DNA from: Prochlorococcus sp. AG-363-O15
Lineage (GTDB): Bacteria > Cyanobacteriota > Cyanobacteriia > PCC-6307 > Cyanobiaceae
Assembly (NCBI GenBank): GCA_003278255.1
Contig: QCFZ01000005.1
Span: 25,824-89,823, forward strand
Reading direction: 5' to 3'
DNA: 64,000 bases
Under the pieces are notes generated by a model. It saw only the letters and a program-made list of their open reading frames with translations, was not told the origin of the DNA and made no database searches. Each line of letters opens with the position of its first letter. Within the stretch, counting starts at the first letter, position 1. Positions 1-8,881 of the stretch are shown here, piece by piece. The position numbers and the translations under genes are program-made.

Positions 1-1891
1 TTGTTTTGGTCCTAAACGATATTTGCGCAAAGAGTTGCTATGGCCTTATTTAGATGATTTAGCAGATCAACTAGTTAATCATTTGCAGTATCAAGATCAA
101 TTGCCAGATTGGATACATGCACATTATGCAGATGCAGGTTATGTTGGCGCTTTGGTCAGTACTCGTTTAGGAATACCACTTGTTTTTACAGGTCATTCTT
201 TAGGGCGCGAAAAACAAAGAAGATTATTAGCTGCAGGGATTGATCATGATCATATTGAACAAACTTATTCTATAAGCCGTAGAATTGATGCGGAAGAGCT
301 TGTTTTGGCACACGCAAATCTTGTTGTTACAAGTACTTCTCAAGAACTAGAGCAACAATATTCTAGATATGGTCGTTTTAATTCCGATAGAGCAGAGGTT
401 ATTCCACCAGGTGTTGATTTAACACGTTTTCATTCGATTCAATTAGAACAGGAAAAGTCAGATGTTGATCAACTACTAGGGCCTTTTCTTAGAGACCCTT
501 CTTTATCTCCTTTGTTGGCTATTTCTAGAGCAGTTCGTAGGAAAAATATTCCGGCTTTAGTTGAAACATATGGCCGTTCAAGAGTGCTTCGTCAACGACA
601 TAACTTAGTCTTAGTTCTTGGATGTCGAGAAGATCCTAGACAATTAGAGAAACAGCAGAGAGAGGTTTTTCAACAGATATTTGATCTTGTTGATCGTTAT
701 GATCTTTATGGAAAGGTTGCATATCCAAAACATCATTTACGAAGTCAAATCCCATCAATTTATAGATGGGCTGCTGATAAAAAAGGCTTATTTGTTAATC
801 CAGCACTAACTGAGCCGTTTGGATTGACTTTATTAGAAGCAGCAGCATGTGGTTTGCCAATGGTGGCAACTGATGATGGAGGACCTAGGGATATTTTGGC
901 TCGTTGTGAAAATGGCCTTTTAGCTGATGTCACTGATCTTGAATTATTACAAGACTCCCTTGAACAAGCTGGTTCTGACAATGATCAGTGGTATCGATGG
1001 AGAGATAATGGAATTGAGGCTGTTAGTAGACATTTTAGTTGGGATGCTCATGTATGTAATTATTTAGCCTTGATGCAGAAGAAATCGAAGCTTGTTATAT
1101 CTAAAAGAACTTCACTGGAAATTTCAAAAAAACGTGAGAGTCCATTAGGAAAACGTTTGTTATTGCTTGATTTGGATAGCAGTTTAGAGGAATATTCTTC
1201 TGAGGGTATGTCTATTTTACGGAAGAATTTAGAAGCTGATAATTCAATAAATAATATCGGATTAGGAATAATTACAGGTAGTTGTATTAAGTCAGCTAAG
1301 CAGCGTTATGCTCATTTTCACTTGCCTGAACCTAAAGTTTGGATTTGTAGAGCTGGTTCTGAGATTTACTATGGAATGGGGAATGAAGAAGATTATTTGT
1401 GGCAATCATTTATTGATGTTGACTGGAATCGTAATGATGTTGAAAGGGCATTGAATGATCTTAATGAGTATATGACTGTTCAGAATCTAGAACATCAGAG
1501 TCCATATAAAGTTAGCTATATTTTAAAAGAAGCAGACAATGCAATACTACCTTTGGTGGCCAAGAGACTTAGGCAAAGAAGGTTAGCAGCTTCTCCATAT
1601 CTTCGTTGTCATTGGTATTTAGATGTTTTACCCTTAAGGGCTTCTCGAACTGAGGCAATTAGACATTTAGTGCTTCGTTGGGGTTTACCATTAGAAAAAG
1701 TATTTGTTGTAGCGAGTCAACAAGGTGATGCTGAATTACTACGTGGTTTAACCTCTGGAGTTGTACCTGCTGAACATGATCCTAGTTTGGAAATTTTAAG
1801 GTCTCATAAGCGCGTATTTTTTGCATCTAAATCCAATGTTATTGGCTTAGTGGATGGCTTGAATCATTATAAGTTTTTCTCTAATCGTTAG
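1..1891 (+). CDS. sps: Sucrose-phosphate synthase, GT4 domain plus C-terminal HAD/SPP-like domain; 5'-truncated by the window edge
   Basis: The frame is open to the left edge (CFGPKRYLRKELLWPYL...); GT4 motifs such as GLFVNPALTEPFGLTLLEAAACGLPMVATDDGGP; C-terminal HAD-like LLLLDLDSSL. Confidence 0.88.
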   Translation, partial: CFGPKRYLRKELLWPYLDDLADQLVNHLQYQDQLPDWIHAHYADAGYVGALVSTRLGIPLVFTGHSLGREKQRRLLAAGIDHDHIEQTYSISRRIDAEELVLAHANLVVTSTSQELEQQYSRYGRFNSDRAEVIPPGVDLTRFHSIQLEQEKSDVDQLLGPFLRDPSLSPLLAISRAVRRKNIPALVETYGRSRVLRQRHNLVLVLGCREDPRQLEKQQREVFQQIFDLVDRYDLYGKVAYPKHHLRSQIPSIYRWAADKKGLFVNPALTEPFGLTLLEAAACGLPMVATDDGGPRDILARCENGLLADVTDLELLQDSLEQAGSDNDQWYRWRDNGIEAVSRHFSWDAHVCNYLALMQKKSKLVISKRTSLEISKKRESPLGKRLLLLDLDSSLEEYSSEGMSILRKNLEADNSINNIGLGIITGSCIKSAKQRYAHFHLPEPKVWICRAGSEIYYGMGNEEDYLWQSFIDVDWNRNDVERALNDLNEYMTVQNLEHQSPYKVSYILKEADNAILPLVAKRLRQRRLAASPYLRCHWYLDVLPLRASRTEAIRHLVLRWGLPLEKVFVVASQQGDAELLRGLTSGVVPAEHDPSLEILRSHKRVFFASKSNVIGLVDGLNHYKFFSNR

Positions 1892-3065
1892 CTGGTAAGT
1901 TTCCGTCGATTATTTCTATAAAAGATGCTATTTTATCAGCTTTTGTTTGAGCTTCTTCTATAGTTTTTCCTTTGGCCAAAGCTACTCCCATTCTTCTTCC
2001 TTTTCTACTATTTGGTTTGCCAAAGATCAATATTGTTGAATCAATTTCATTTAAAGCTTTTGAGATCCCTTTATAACTAACAGAATTAAATGTATTTTCC
2101 GCTAGTATTACTCTACTAGCTGATGGCAATGTTTCTTTGATACTAGGTATTGGTATACCTAGTATAGCTCGTAGATGCAATTCGAACTCACTTATGTTTT
2201 GACCCATAAGTGTTACCAAGCCAGTGTCATGAGGCCTTGGAGATAATTCTGAAAAAATTACTTCTTCATCACAAATAAAAAATTCAACTCCAAATAAACC
2301 TACTCCTTGAAGGTTATCAGTAATTGTCTTGGCCATTATTTTTGCTTTTTCTAATTGATACTCATTTAATTTAGCTGGTTGCCAACTACATTGATAGTCA
2401 CCGTCTGATTGTTTGTGACCTATAGGAGGACAAAAAACTGTTGATCCGTCTTTCTGACGTATAGTAAGCAAGGTGATTTCAAGATTAAATGTAATAAATT
2501 CCTCTAGAATTACTTTTGATGAATTTCCTCTAGCTCCTTCTATAGCTTTGTCCCAAGCCTGATCAAGATCTTCGTTATTCAAGATTAGAGACTGTCCTTT
2601 TCCTGAAGAACTCATTACAGGTTTAATTAGACACGGAAAACCTAGAGGTTTTACAGCTTCTTTTAATTCTGCTTTATTAGATGCGTATGCAAATTTAGCA
2701 GTTTTTAACCCTAATTTTTTAGATGCTAAATCACGAACTTTATCTCTATTCATTGTTATATCAGTTGCCCTAGCATTTGGTATTATTTTGAATCCTTCCT
2801 TCTCAAGATCTATTAAAGCATCAACGGCAAGAGCTTCTATTTCAGGGACAACTAAATCAGGTTGATGCTTATAAATTATTTTCTTTAGTTCCTTGGCATT
2901 AGACATGTTTAATACTTCAGTAGTATCTGCGACTTGCATTGCTGGCGCATTTTCATATCTATCACATGCAATGACTGTGCAACCTAATCTTTGGGCTGCA
3001 ATTGTGACTTCTTTACCTAGCTCCCCGCTTCCAAGTAGCATCAGTTTTTTTGGAAGAATTGTCAT
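1881..3065 (-). CDS. purT: Formate-dependent phosphoribosylglycinamide formyltransferase (ATP-grasp)
   Basis: MLLGSGELGKEVTIAAQRLG start, ATP-grasp core, SPRPHDTGLVTL motif. Confidence 0.95.
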   Translation of the reverse strand: MTILPKKLMLLGSGELGKEVTIAAQRLGCTVIACDRYENAPAMQVADTTEVLNMSNAKELKKIIYKHQPDLVVPEIEALAVDALIDLEKEGFKIIPNARATDITMNRDKVRDLASKKLGLKTAKFAYASNKAELKEAVKPLGFPCLIKPVMSSSGKGQSLILNNEDLDQAWDKAIEGARGNSSKVILEEFITFNLEITLLTIRQKDGSTVFCPPIGHKQSDGDYQCSWQPAKLNEYQLEKAKIMAKTITDNLQGVGLFGVEFFICDEEVIFSELSPRPHDTGLVTLMGQNISEFELHLRAILGIPIPSIKETLPSASRVILAENTFNSVSYKGISKALNEIDSTILIFGKPNSRKGRRMGVALAKGKTIEEAQTKADKIASFIEIIDGNLPAND

Positions 3066-3142
3066 CTTCTAAATTTTAATTTGTTTTAATTCAAGCAGAT
3101 TTATAGTTAATAATCAATTTTATTGAATGAATTAGTGATTTA

Positions 3143-3391
3143 TCATATTTTCTCTTCAGGCATTAATGTTAACTGTCTATGAGGCATTCCTTCATTAATA
3201 AATCCCCACTTTTCAAAGATATGGGAATCTTTGTGAATTATTCTGTTGGCTTTTAAATGTTTTTTAAGTTTAAAGCCTTCATCACTCATCCTTCTCATTA
3301 GTTTTGCACATTCTTCAAATCTTGACGCCATAGCTTCAAGACTTGCACAGTCATCTGTTAGTCCATTATCTTTCCAGGTGAAGTAGCTCAT
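3143..3391 (-). CDS. Conserved hypothetical small protein (82 aa)
   Basis: Intact ORF in a gene-sized gap, collinear with neighbours on the minus strand. Confidence 0.6.
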   Translation of the reverse strand: MSYFTWKDNGLTDDCASLEAMASRFEECAKLMRRMSDEGFKLKKHLKANRIIHKDSHIFEKWGFINEGMPHRQLTLMPEEKI

Positions 3392-3398
3392 TTTCTAT

Positions 3399-4520
3399 TT
3401 AATAAGTTGGATGTATTAATAATCCTAATAGAATTAGACTTATTGTGACTAGCCAAAAATTCCTCACTATTAGCTCTTCTGGTATTCCCATTAATTCATA
3501 ATGATGATGAAGTGGTGCCATCAGCAATACTCTGTGACCTTTTTTGTAAATTCTTTTCGTAAACTTAAAAACTAAAACTTGAATAATCACAGATAATGAT
3601 TCAGCCAGAAAAATACCTCCCATAATTAGTAATGGCCACAAACTATTTGAAATTAGTGCTACACCACTTAAAGCAGCACCCATTGCCAGAGAACCTGTAT
3701 CTCCCATAAAAACTTTTGCGGGATTCCTGTTATGTATTAAGAAACCTATCCATGATCCTGCCATTGCTATACAAAAACCTGCTAGGACCGGATCACCATT
3801 ATTTCCTCTAATAATTAATTGTATTCCTAAACCTGTAAATACTAATGCTCCACATCCACTGGCTAGTCCATCTAGCCCATCTGTTAAATTTGTTGCATTA
3901 CTTTCTGCTAATAGAACAAATAATGCTAAAGGCCAGATCAGGATTCCCAGTTGAATGTTTATCCCCAGTGGTAATGCAATGTTGTTCGGTATCCATTGAT
4001 TAATGCCAGACCATATTAGAAAGATAATTCCAGAAATAGATTGTAGAAAAAGTTTCGCTTTCGCACTCAACCCTTTATTTGTATTATTTGTCAGGCTTTT
4101 CCAATCATCCAATCCCCCTATTAACATGTAGGATAAAACAAGGCAACTAATGGTGAATACTTTCACACTACTTTCTCCCGAAACATTTATTAAATTGCCC
4201 ATTATTAATCCTATCGGTATTACTAGAAGTCCTCCCATAGTTGGTGTGCCTGATTTTTTTTTATGTGCTTCAGGTCCTTCTACTCTTATTATTTGTTTTA
4301 GATTGAGGTTTTTTAATTTTGGTATAGCCCAGTGGATTATTAAAACTGCTACTGCAGTTGATAGAAACAAGGGTATACTTAAAAAGCTATTGATTAGGTA
4401 CCTATCTGACAAAGCGCATCCAATATAAATAATTAATATTAATAAAATCGTCGTCACTTTACTTGTTGTAAATCGATTAGAAATTGCTCTTAAATTATCT
4501 AAAAATTTCAACACTTTCAA
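3399..4520 (-). CDS. mraY: Phospho-N-acetylmuramoyl-pentapeptide transferase
   Basis: KKSGTPTMGGLLVI, NATNLTDGLDGLASG, KVFMGDTGSLAMG, LMAPLHHHYELMG motifs. Confidence 0.97.
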   Translation of the reverse strand: MKVLKFLDNLRAISNRFTTSKVTTILLILIIYIGCALSDRYLINSFLSIPLFLSTAVAVLIIHWAIPKLKNLNLKQIIRVEGPEAHKKKSGTPTMGGLLVIPIGLIMGNLINVSGESSVKVFTISCLVLSYMLIGGLDDWKSLTNNTNKGLSAKAKLFLQSISGIIFLIWSGINQWIPNNIALPLGINIQLGILIWPLALFVLLAESNATNLTDGLDGLASGCGALVFTGLGIQLIIRGNNGDPVLAGFCIAMAGSWIGFLIHNRNPAKVFMGDTGSLAMGAALSGVALISNSLWPLLIMGGIFLAESLSVIIQVLVFKFTKRIYKKGHRVLLMAPLHHHYELMGIPEELIVRNFWLVTISLILLGLLIHPTY

Positions 4521-4580
4521 GAATTCTTTTCATTACTTGTTTTTGGGGCAGCTAAATCTTTCATTGACATAAAGAACTTG

Positions 4581-4856
4581 TTAATCTTCCCAGTTTTCTT
4601 CTGTTTGCTCATCATCAGCCTTGTAATCCTCTTTTTCACCCATGAGCGCTGATAGTTCTTCTTCTTCGACTGTGCTTACTTCTTGAGAAGCCGATTCTCC
4701 ATCTGATACGAGTCTTCCACTGGCTTCAAGCCAAGTTAACAAGTCTGGTTCTTCCCTCAATGGTAAGACAGGTGCAGCTTCTTTTCTGCCATATCTTGTT
4801 AAGGCAGGATTTATCCCATCTAGCCCAGCTAAGTTGACTTGGCTGAGGTCGCTCAT
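4581..4856 (-). CDS. Cyanobacterial DUF3134-like hypothetical protein
   Basis: NPALTRYGRKEAAPVLPLREEPDLLTWLEASGRL motif plus acidic tail. Confidence 0.7.
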   Translation of the reverse strand: MSDLSQVNLAGLDGINPALTRYGRKEAAPVLPLREEPDLLTWLEASGRLVSDGESASQEVSTVEEEELSALMGEKEDYKADDEQTEENWED

Positions 4857-5115
4857 TACGAATGGATCACTAATACGACAACATAGTCCATTACGCTTTC
4901 TTTTTCAGACTGTTTTGACTTCTAAGCTCCCTATTCTGGTCTTGACATGGGGATCGGCCCTGCTGTTGAGCTTTGTCTTTAGAATCTGGGGTGATCATCA
5001 TCCAGATCCTTTTCTAATTCGCTTTTCTTTGATCTGGTGTTTGCTGTTCGCACCTTCACTTTGCTTGGGCATATGGATTATTGCTGTTGGATTTAATTTT
5101 GATGAAAACAATTAA
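4834..5115 (+). CDS. Hypothetical small membrane protein; start uncertain (no ATG; TTG as listed overlaps the divergent gene)
   Basis: Hydrophobic segments ILVLTWGSALLLSFVF and FSLIWCLLFAPSLCLGIWIIAVGF. Confidence 0.5.
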   Translation: MTWLRSLITNGSLIRQHSPLRFLFQTVLTSKLPILVLTWGSALLLSFVFRIWGDHHPDPFLIRFSLIWCLLFAPSLCLGIWIIAVGFNFDENN

Positions 5116-5322
5116 TTAAACACCTATAGAATTTGTAACTTTTTAGAAAACGCTATAAGTTGAGAAAAAGATTTTTTTCTATTTTTCTTCAATACTAGAA
5201 TATTTTTTGGATTTGGTGCAAAGTAGAGATCAGCCTTTGAATGAGTGGTTTTGATTTTTCTAAACAGTTTTGCCTTTACAACTAATCGTGATCTGGCCAA
5301 TAACTTGGTTTTTGGAAAGGAT

Positions 5323-5451
5323 ATGAATACATGGTTAATTTATACCCTTTTGTTTTTAGCTTTGACTTCTGGAGCATTTATTTGGGTTTGGTGGGTGGGA
5401 TTTGCTCGTGAGAAAAATTCTGGTGAACCTATTGAACAACCATGGGATTAA
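5323..5451 (+). CDS. Small single-TM protein (42 aa from the internal ATG)
   Basis: MNTWLIYTLLFLALTSGAFIWVWWVGFAREKNSGEPIEQPWD, followed by a strong terminator. Confidence 0.55.
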   Translation: MNTWLIYTLLFLALTSGAFIWVWWVGFAREKNSGEPIEQPWD

Positions 5452-5489
5452 TTGCTTATTAGAATTTACTACTTTTATTTTTAATTATA

Positions 5490-5524
5490 AAAAGACCGGC
5501 TTCTTTTAAAGAAGCCGGTCTTTT
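5490..5524. terminator. Strong bidirectional intrinsic terminator
   Basis: Perfect 17-nt arms AAAAGACCGGCTTCTTT / AAAGAAGCCGGTCTTTT (5490-5506 and 5508-5524), with A/T tracts on both sides. Confidence 0.9.
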
Positions 5525-5815
5525 GGATATGCATTGCTAGAAGCTTGTGATTATTGGCTCACCTGGGGCCAAGGTTTCAGGTGTTTGGCAGATCTCCTTT
5601 GAGGGCACCTAAACGATGCAGAGGAGTGTCGACTGGTTTGACTGACCGAATTGTCGCACCAGACGAATTGCCCACAATTAGGTGAAGACTGTTGGAGCAG
5701 GGGCCTGAATCAGGTTGCTTCTATGCAAGCTCAGGTGGCGTGTCGTCCATGGACGCCTCCGTGTTGGATGAACTAAGAATCCTCCCTTTAGGCTGAATAT
5801 GCAATCAGCTTTTAC
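5525..5815. ncRNA. Candidate structured non-coding RNA, strand unresolved
   Basis: Non-coding gap that looks richer in G and C than its surroundings. Nested complementarities: 5530-5534/5723-5727, 5539-5544/5717-5722, 5561-5565/5711-5715, 5567-5570/5702-5705, 5606-5612/5678-5684. Bounded by the 5490-5524 terminator and a weaker hairpin GCTGA..TCAGC-TTTT near 5792-5813. Confidence 0.45.
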
Positions 5816-6359
5816 ACGCATTGCCTTTTCTCTGAGTTTGATTCATATTTGAAGTGGCGTGCTTATTACGGGTGTCAGCAGCTTCATTAAGTAGATAATC
5901 GTTTGATTGGAATTGTTTTGAGCATTCCAGACAGCCACCATTGATTCGATAGGGCGAGAGATGTCCATTGATGCAAACCCTTCCTCTAAAGAAGTGTTTT
6001 TTATTGAGTTCTCTTGCATGAGCATCTGTAAGTGGAAGCCTTAACCATTCTTCAGGGACTTTTTCTTTAAGAAGTTGACGATTACTGATGGCTTCTTTTC
6101 TTCTTAGATTTTCTTCTTGAGAATGTTTTTTGTAGAGGGCTTTTCTTACGAGCTTTTTTGCACAGTCTTTGCATTCTGTGATGTTTTTCTTTTTTCTTGG
6201 TTTATTGGAAAGTGAATCACTGGCAACTTCTCTCTCCTTTCCACATTTGCATTTACACCACCAATAGGCATTACCTCCTGCACTACGACGATTAGAGATA
6301 CGAATTACAGTTAAATTCCCATAAATTTCACCAATTCGGTTGACAGGCTTGGTTGGCAT
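5805..6359 (-). CDS. Cys-rich, probable zinc-binding protein of phage/HNH-associated style
   Basis: N-terminal G.IYGNLTVI...W.CKCKCG....ECKDC and C-terminal FFRGRVCINGHLSPYRINGGCLECSK modules. Confidence 0.6.
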   Translation of the reverse strand: MPTKPVNRIGEIYGNLTVIRISNRRSAGGNAYWWCKCKCGKEREVASDSLSNKPRKKKNITECKDCAKKLVRKALYKKHSQEENLRRKEAISNRQLLKEKVPEEWLRLPLTDAHARELNKKHFFRGRVCINGHLSPYRINGGCLECSKQFQSNDYLLNEAADTRNKHATSNMNQTQRKGNACKS

Positions 6360-6624
6360 GAAAGGGCTTTTAAATTTTTTATTAGTTTTTTTCGAAGAAA
6401 ATCTTCGTTTGTTTTGTGTCTTATGTGAGACTCATGTAATTATTTTACTGCTAATAGGCTAGCGGCTTTAGGCATAGTTAATTCAATATTGCTTGTTGTA
6501 ATCCGAAGATTTCTTCAGCAGGAGACCTCTCATAGCGCAAAGTAGGTTTGGGTTGCAATGAGCTGCTGTTTGCTGTTCTTTTTCAATCCGACTAACTCTT
6601 ACCTTGTCTCCGGGAGTCCATTTG

Positions 6625-7839
6625 ATGGGAAGCGTGACAAAAGTTGTTCTTGCTTATTCTGGTGGCGTAGACACCAGTGTTTGCATTCCATATTTGAAAA
6701 AGGAATGTGGCGTGGATGAGGTTATTACCTTTGCTGCAGATCTTGGTCAAGGTGATGAGCTGGAGGAAATTCGGATTAAAGCTATTGATGCGGGTGCTAG
6801 TCATTCATTAGTAGGTGATTTGGTTCAGCCATTTATTGAAGACTTTGCTTTTCCTGCAATTCGAGCTAATGCTTTGTATGAAGGCAAATATCCTTTGTCT
6901 ACGGCTTTGGCTAGGCCTTTAATAGCTAGAGAATTGGTAAAAGTGGCTAAACAGGCCGGAGCTGAGGCCGTAGCTCATGGATGTACAGGTAAAGGAAATG
7001 ATCAGGTGCGCTTTGATGTAGCCATTGGATCTCTTGCTCCAGAATTAAAAATCCTGACGCCTGCTAGGCAATGGAGCATGAGCAGAGAGGAAACGATTGC
7101 TTATGGAGAGAAATTTGGTATTCCTGCACCTGTGAGTAAAAAATCTCCTTATTCGATTGATTTGAATTTATTAGGTAGAAGTATTGAGGCAGGGAATCTT
7201 GAGGATCCCATGGTGGCTCCTTTGGAAGAGGTTTTTGCAATGACTTCCTCAATAGATAATGCTCCTGATATAGCTGAAGATATTGAGATTCAGTTTGAAG
7301 CGGGCAATCCTGTTGCAATCAATGGGGTCAAATTAGATCCTGTTACCTTAATTAAAGAAGCGAACTTGTTAGCAGGAAAGCACGGGTTTGGACGTATTGA
7401 TATGATTGAAAATAGAGTCGTTGGAATTAAAAGTAGGGAAATTTATGAAACTCCAGGGTTGCTTCTATTGATTCGTGCTCATCAAGAACTTGAGAGTCTT
7501 ACATTGGCAGCTGATGTATTAAGTATGAAGAGTCAATTAGAGAGAAAATGGGCTGATTTAGTATATCAGGGCCTTTGGTTTAGTCCTTTAAAAGATGCAT
7601 TAGATGCTTTTATTGATAATACTCAGTCTTGTGTTAATGGTTTAGTGAGATTGAAACTTTTCAAAGGTAATGCAACTGTAATTGGTAGATCTTCTAGTAA
7701 TTGCAGTCTTTATTTATCTAGCTTGGCAACATATGGCAGCGACGACAAATTCGACCATAAAGCAGCTGAAGGCTTTATCTATATTTGGGGGCTTCCCGCA
7801 AGGATTTGGGCCTTAGTCAAAGACAAAAGGGGAGTCTAA
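6625..7839 (+). CDS. argG: Argininosuccinate synthase
   Basis: [45 protein letters not shown] motifs; start set to internal ATG (MGSVTK). Confidence 0.97.
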   Translation: MGSVTKVVLAYSGGVDTSVCIPYLKKECGVDEVITFAADLGQGDELEEIRIKAIDAGASHSLVGDLVQPFIEDFAFPAIRANALYEGKYPLSTALARPLIARELVKVAKQAGAEAVAHGCTGKGNDQVRFDVAIGSLAPELKILTPARQWSMSREETIAYGEKFGIPAPVSKKSPYSIDLNLLGRSIEAGNLEDPMVAPLEEVFAMTSSIDNAPDIAEDIEIQFEAGNPVAINGVKLDPVTLIKEANLLAGKHGFGRIDMIENRVVGIKSREIYETPGLLLLIRAHQELESLTLAADVLSMKSQLERKWADLVYQGLWFSPLKDALDAFIDNTQSCVNGLVRLKLFKGNATVIGRSSSNCSLYLSSLATYGSDDKFDHKAAEGFIYIWGLPARIWALVKDKRGV

Positions 7840-7883
7840 TGACAATAGGTTTATATCAAAAATAATTTTCTTGTAAATTAAAT

Positions 7884-8312
7884 TTATTTTTCTTCTTTTG
7901 CTTCTGTTTTTTCTTCTTTTGTGTCATCTTTTGCAGGAGTTTCTGACTCTGTTTTACTTGCAGTTTCTTCGCTATCGCTGTCGGTGTTGGTTTGTGTGAC
8001 TCGTGGAGTCGGTAGAGGCCCTTCTTGTTTGACTGTTAAATAGCGAATTACATCCTCACTAAGTCGCATTGCTTTTTCAAGCACTTCGACATGTTGTCCA
8101 TCACCTTTATGGCTCAATTGGACATAGATACCTTCTTTATGTTTATCAATTGTATAAGCAAGCCTGCGTTTTCCTCTCATTTGATTGTCTAGTACCTCAG
8201 CCCCCGCTTCAATTAGCAATTCGCTGTACTTCGTTAAGTGGCTTTCTACTGCTTCCTCCGCTATGTCAGGACGGAGGATATACATTGTCTCGTAGTAAGG
8301 CTGTTGTGTCAT
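7884..8312 (-). CDS. rpsF: 30S ribosomal protein S6 with acidic/Lys-rich C-terminal tail
   Basis: [12 protein letters not shown]...[21 protein letters not shown]...[10 protein letters not shown]; start at MTQQPYYE. Confidence 0.95.
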   Translation of the reverse strand: MTQQPYYETMYILRPDIAEEAVESHLTKYSELLIEAGAEVLDNQMRGKRRLAYTIDKHKEGIYVQLSHKGDGQHVEVLEKAMRLSEDVIRYLTVKQEGPLPTPRVTQTNTDSDSEETASKTESETPAKDDTKEEKTEAKEEK

Positions 8313-8395
8313 TTTTGGTTCCGACAGGGACTGAAGGCTCAACTAGTTGAGCGACGGATTTACCACAATATCCCTTTGAGGGTTTTTGGCCCAAA

Positions 8396-8857
8396 CTAAA
8401 GTTGGATTCTTACGGCTTCGCTAATGCCAGGGAGATCAGGTTCTTTACCTTGTACACATTCCACAACGCTAAAGGTAATTATTGCGAGAATACCTATTAA
8501 GACTGTGCTGGAGAGTGTTTGGCTTATCAAATTACTTCCAATTGGTTGAATAATTAGCTGGAAGGCATAGCTCAATACAACTAAAGCAATGTCTATCAAC
8601 AAAGCCTGAAGAGTATTGAACCTTAAAAAATATGGGACTTTAGGATTTCGTGCTACTCCAAGAAAGAGTAAAAAAAATAATAAAAGACTCCCAAATGGGA
8701 TTATTTGTTCAAAAAGAATTACTGGTAATACTGGTATTGCCAGTAATTGAAGAAATGGAAAGTCTAGAAAAAGAGTTCTGCCAAATGGAATAGCATCACT
8801 CCAGGGAAGCATATAAATCAAAGCTCCTAATAACCGTTGCCAGATCGCTATTGTCAT
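8396..8857 (-). CDS. Tic20-like membrane protein
   Basis: RLLGALIYMLPWSDAIPFG..., VPYFLRFNTLQALLIDI typical of cyanobacterial Tic20/Ycf60-like proteins. Confidence 0.75.
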   Translation of the reverse strand: MTIAIWQRLLGALIYMLPWSDAIPFGRTLFLDFPFLQLLAIPVLPVILFEQIIPFGSLLLFFLLFLGVARNPKVPYFLRFNTLQALLIDIALVVLSYAFQLIIQPIGSNLISQTLSSTVLIGILAIITFSVVECVQGKEPDLPGISEAVRIQL

Positions 8858-8881
8858 GTGTTGTCCGCTGCTTGATCGAGA

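Noticed and set aside
8377-8390. CCCTTTGAGGGTTTTT hairpin between rpsF and the Tic20-like gene
   Set aside because: Short stem, T tract points against the local minus-strand genes, and no plus-strand gene ends there.
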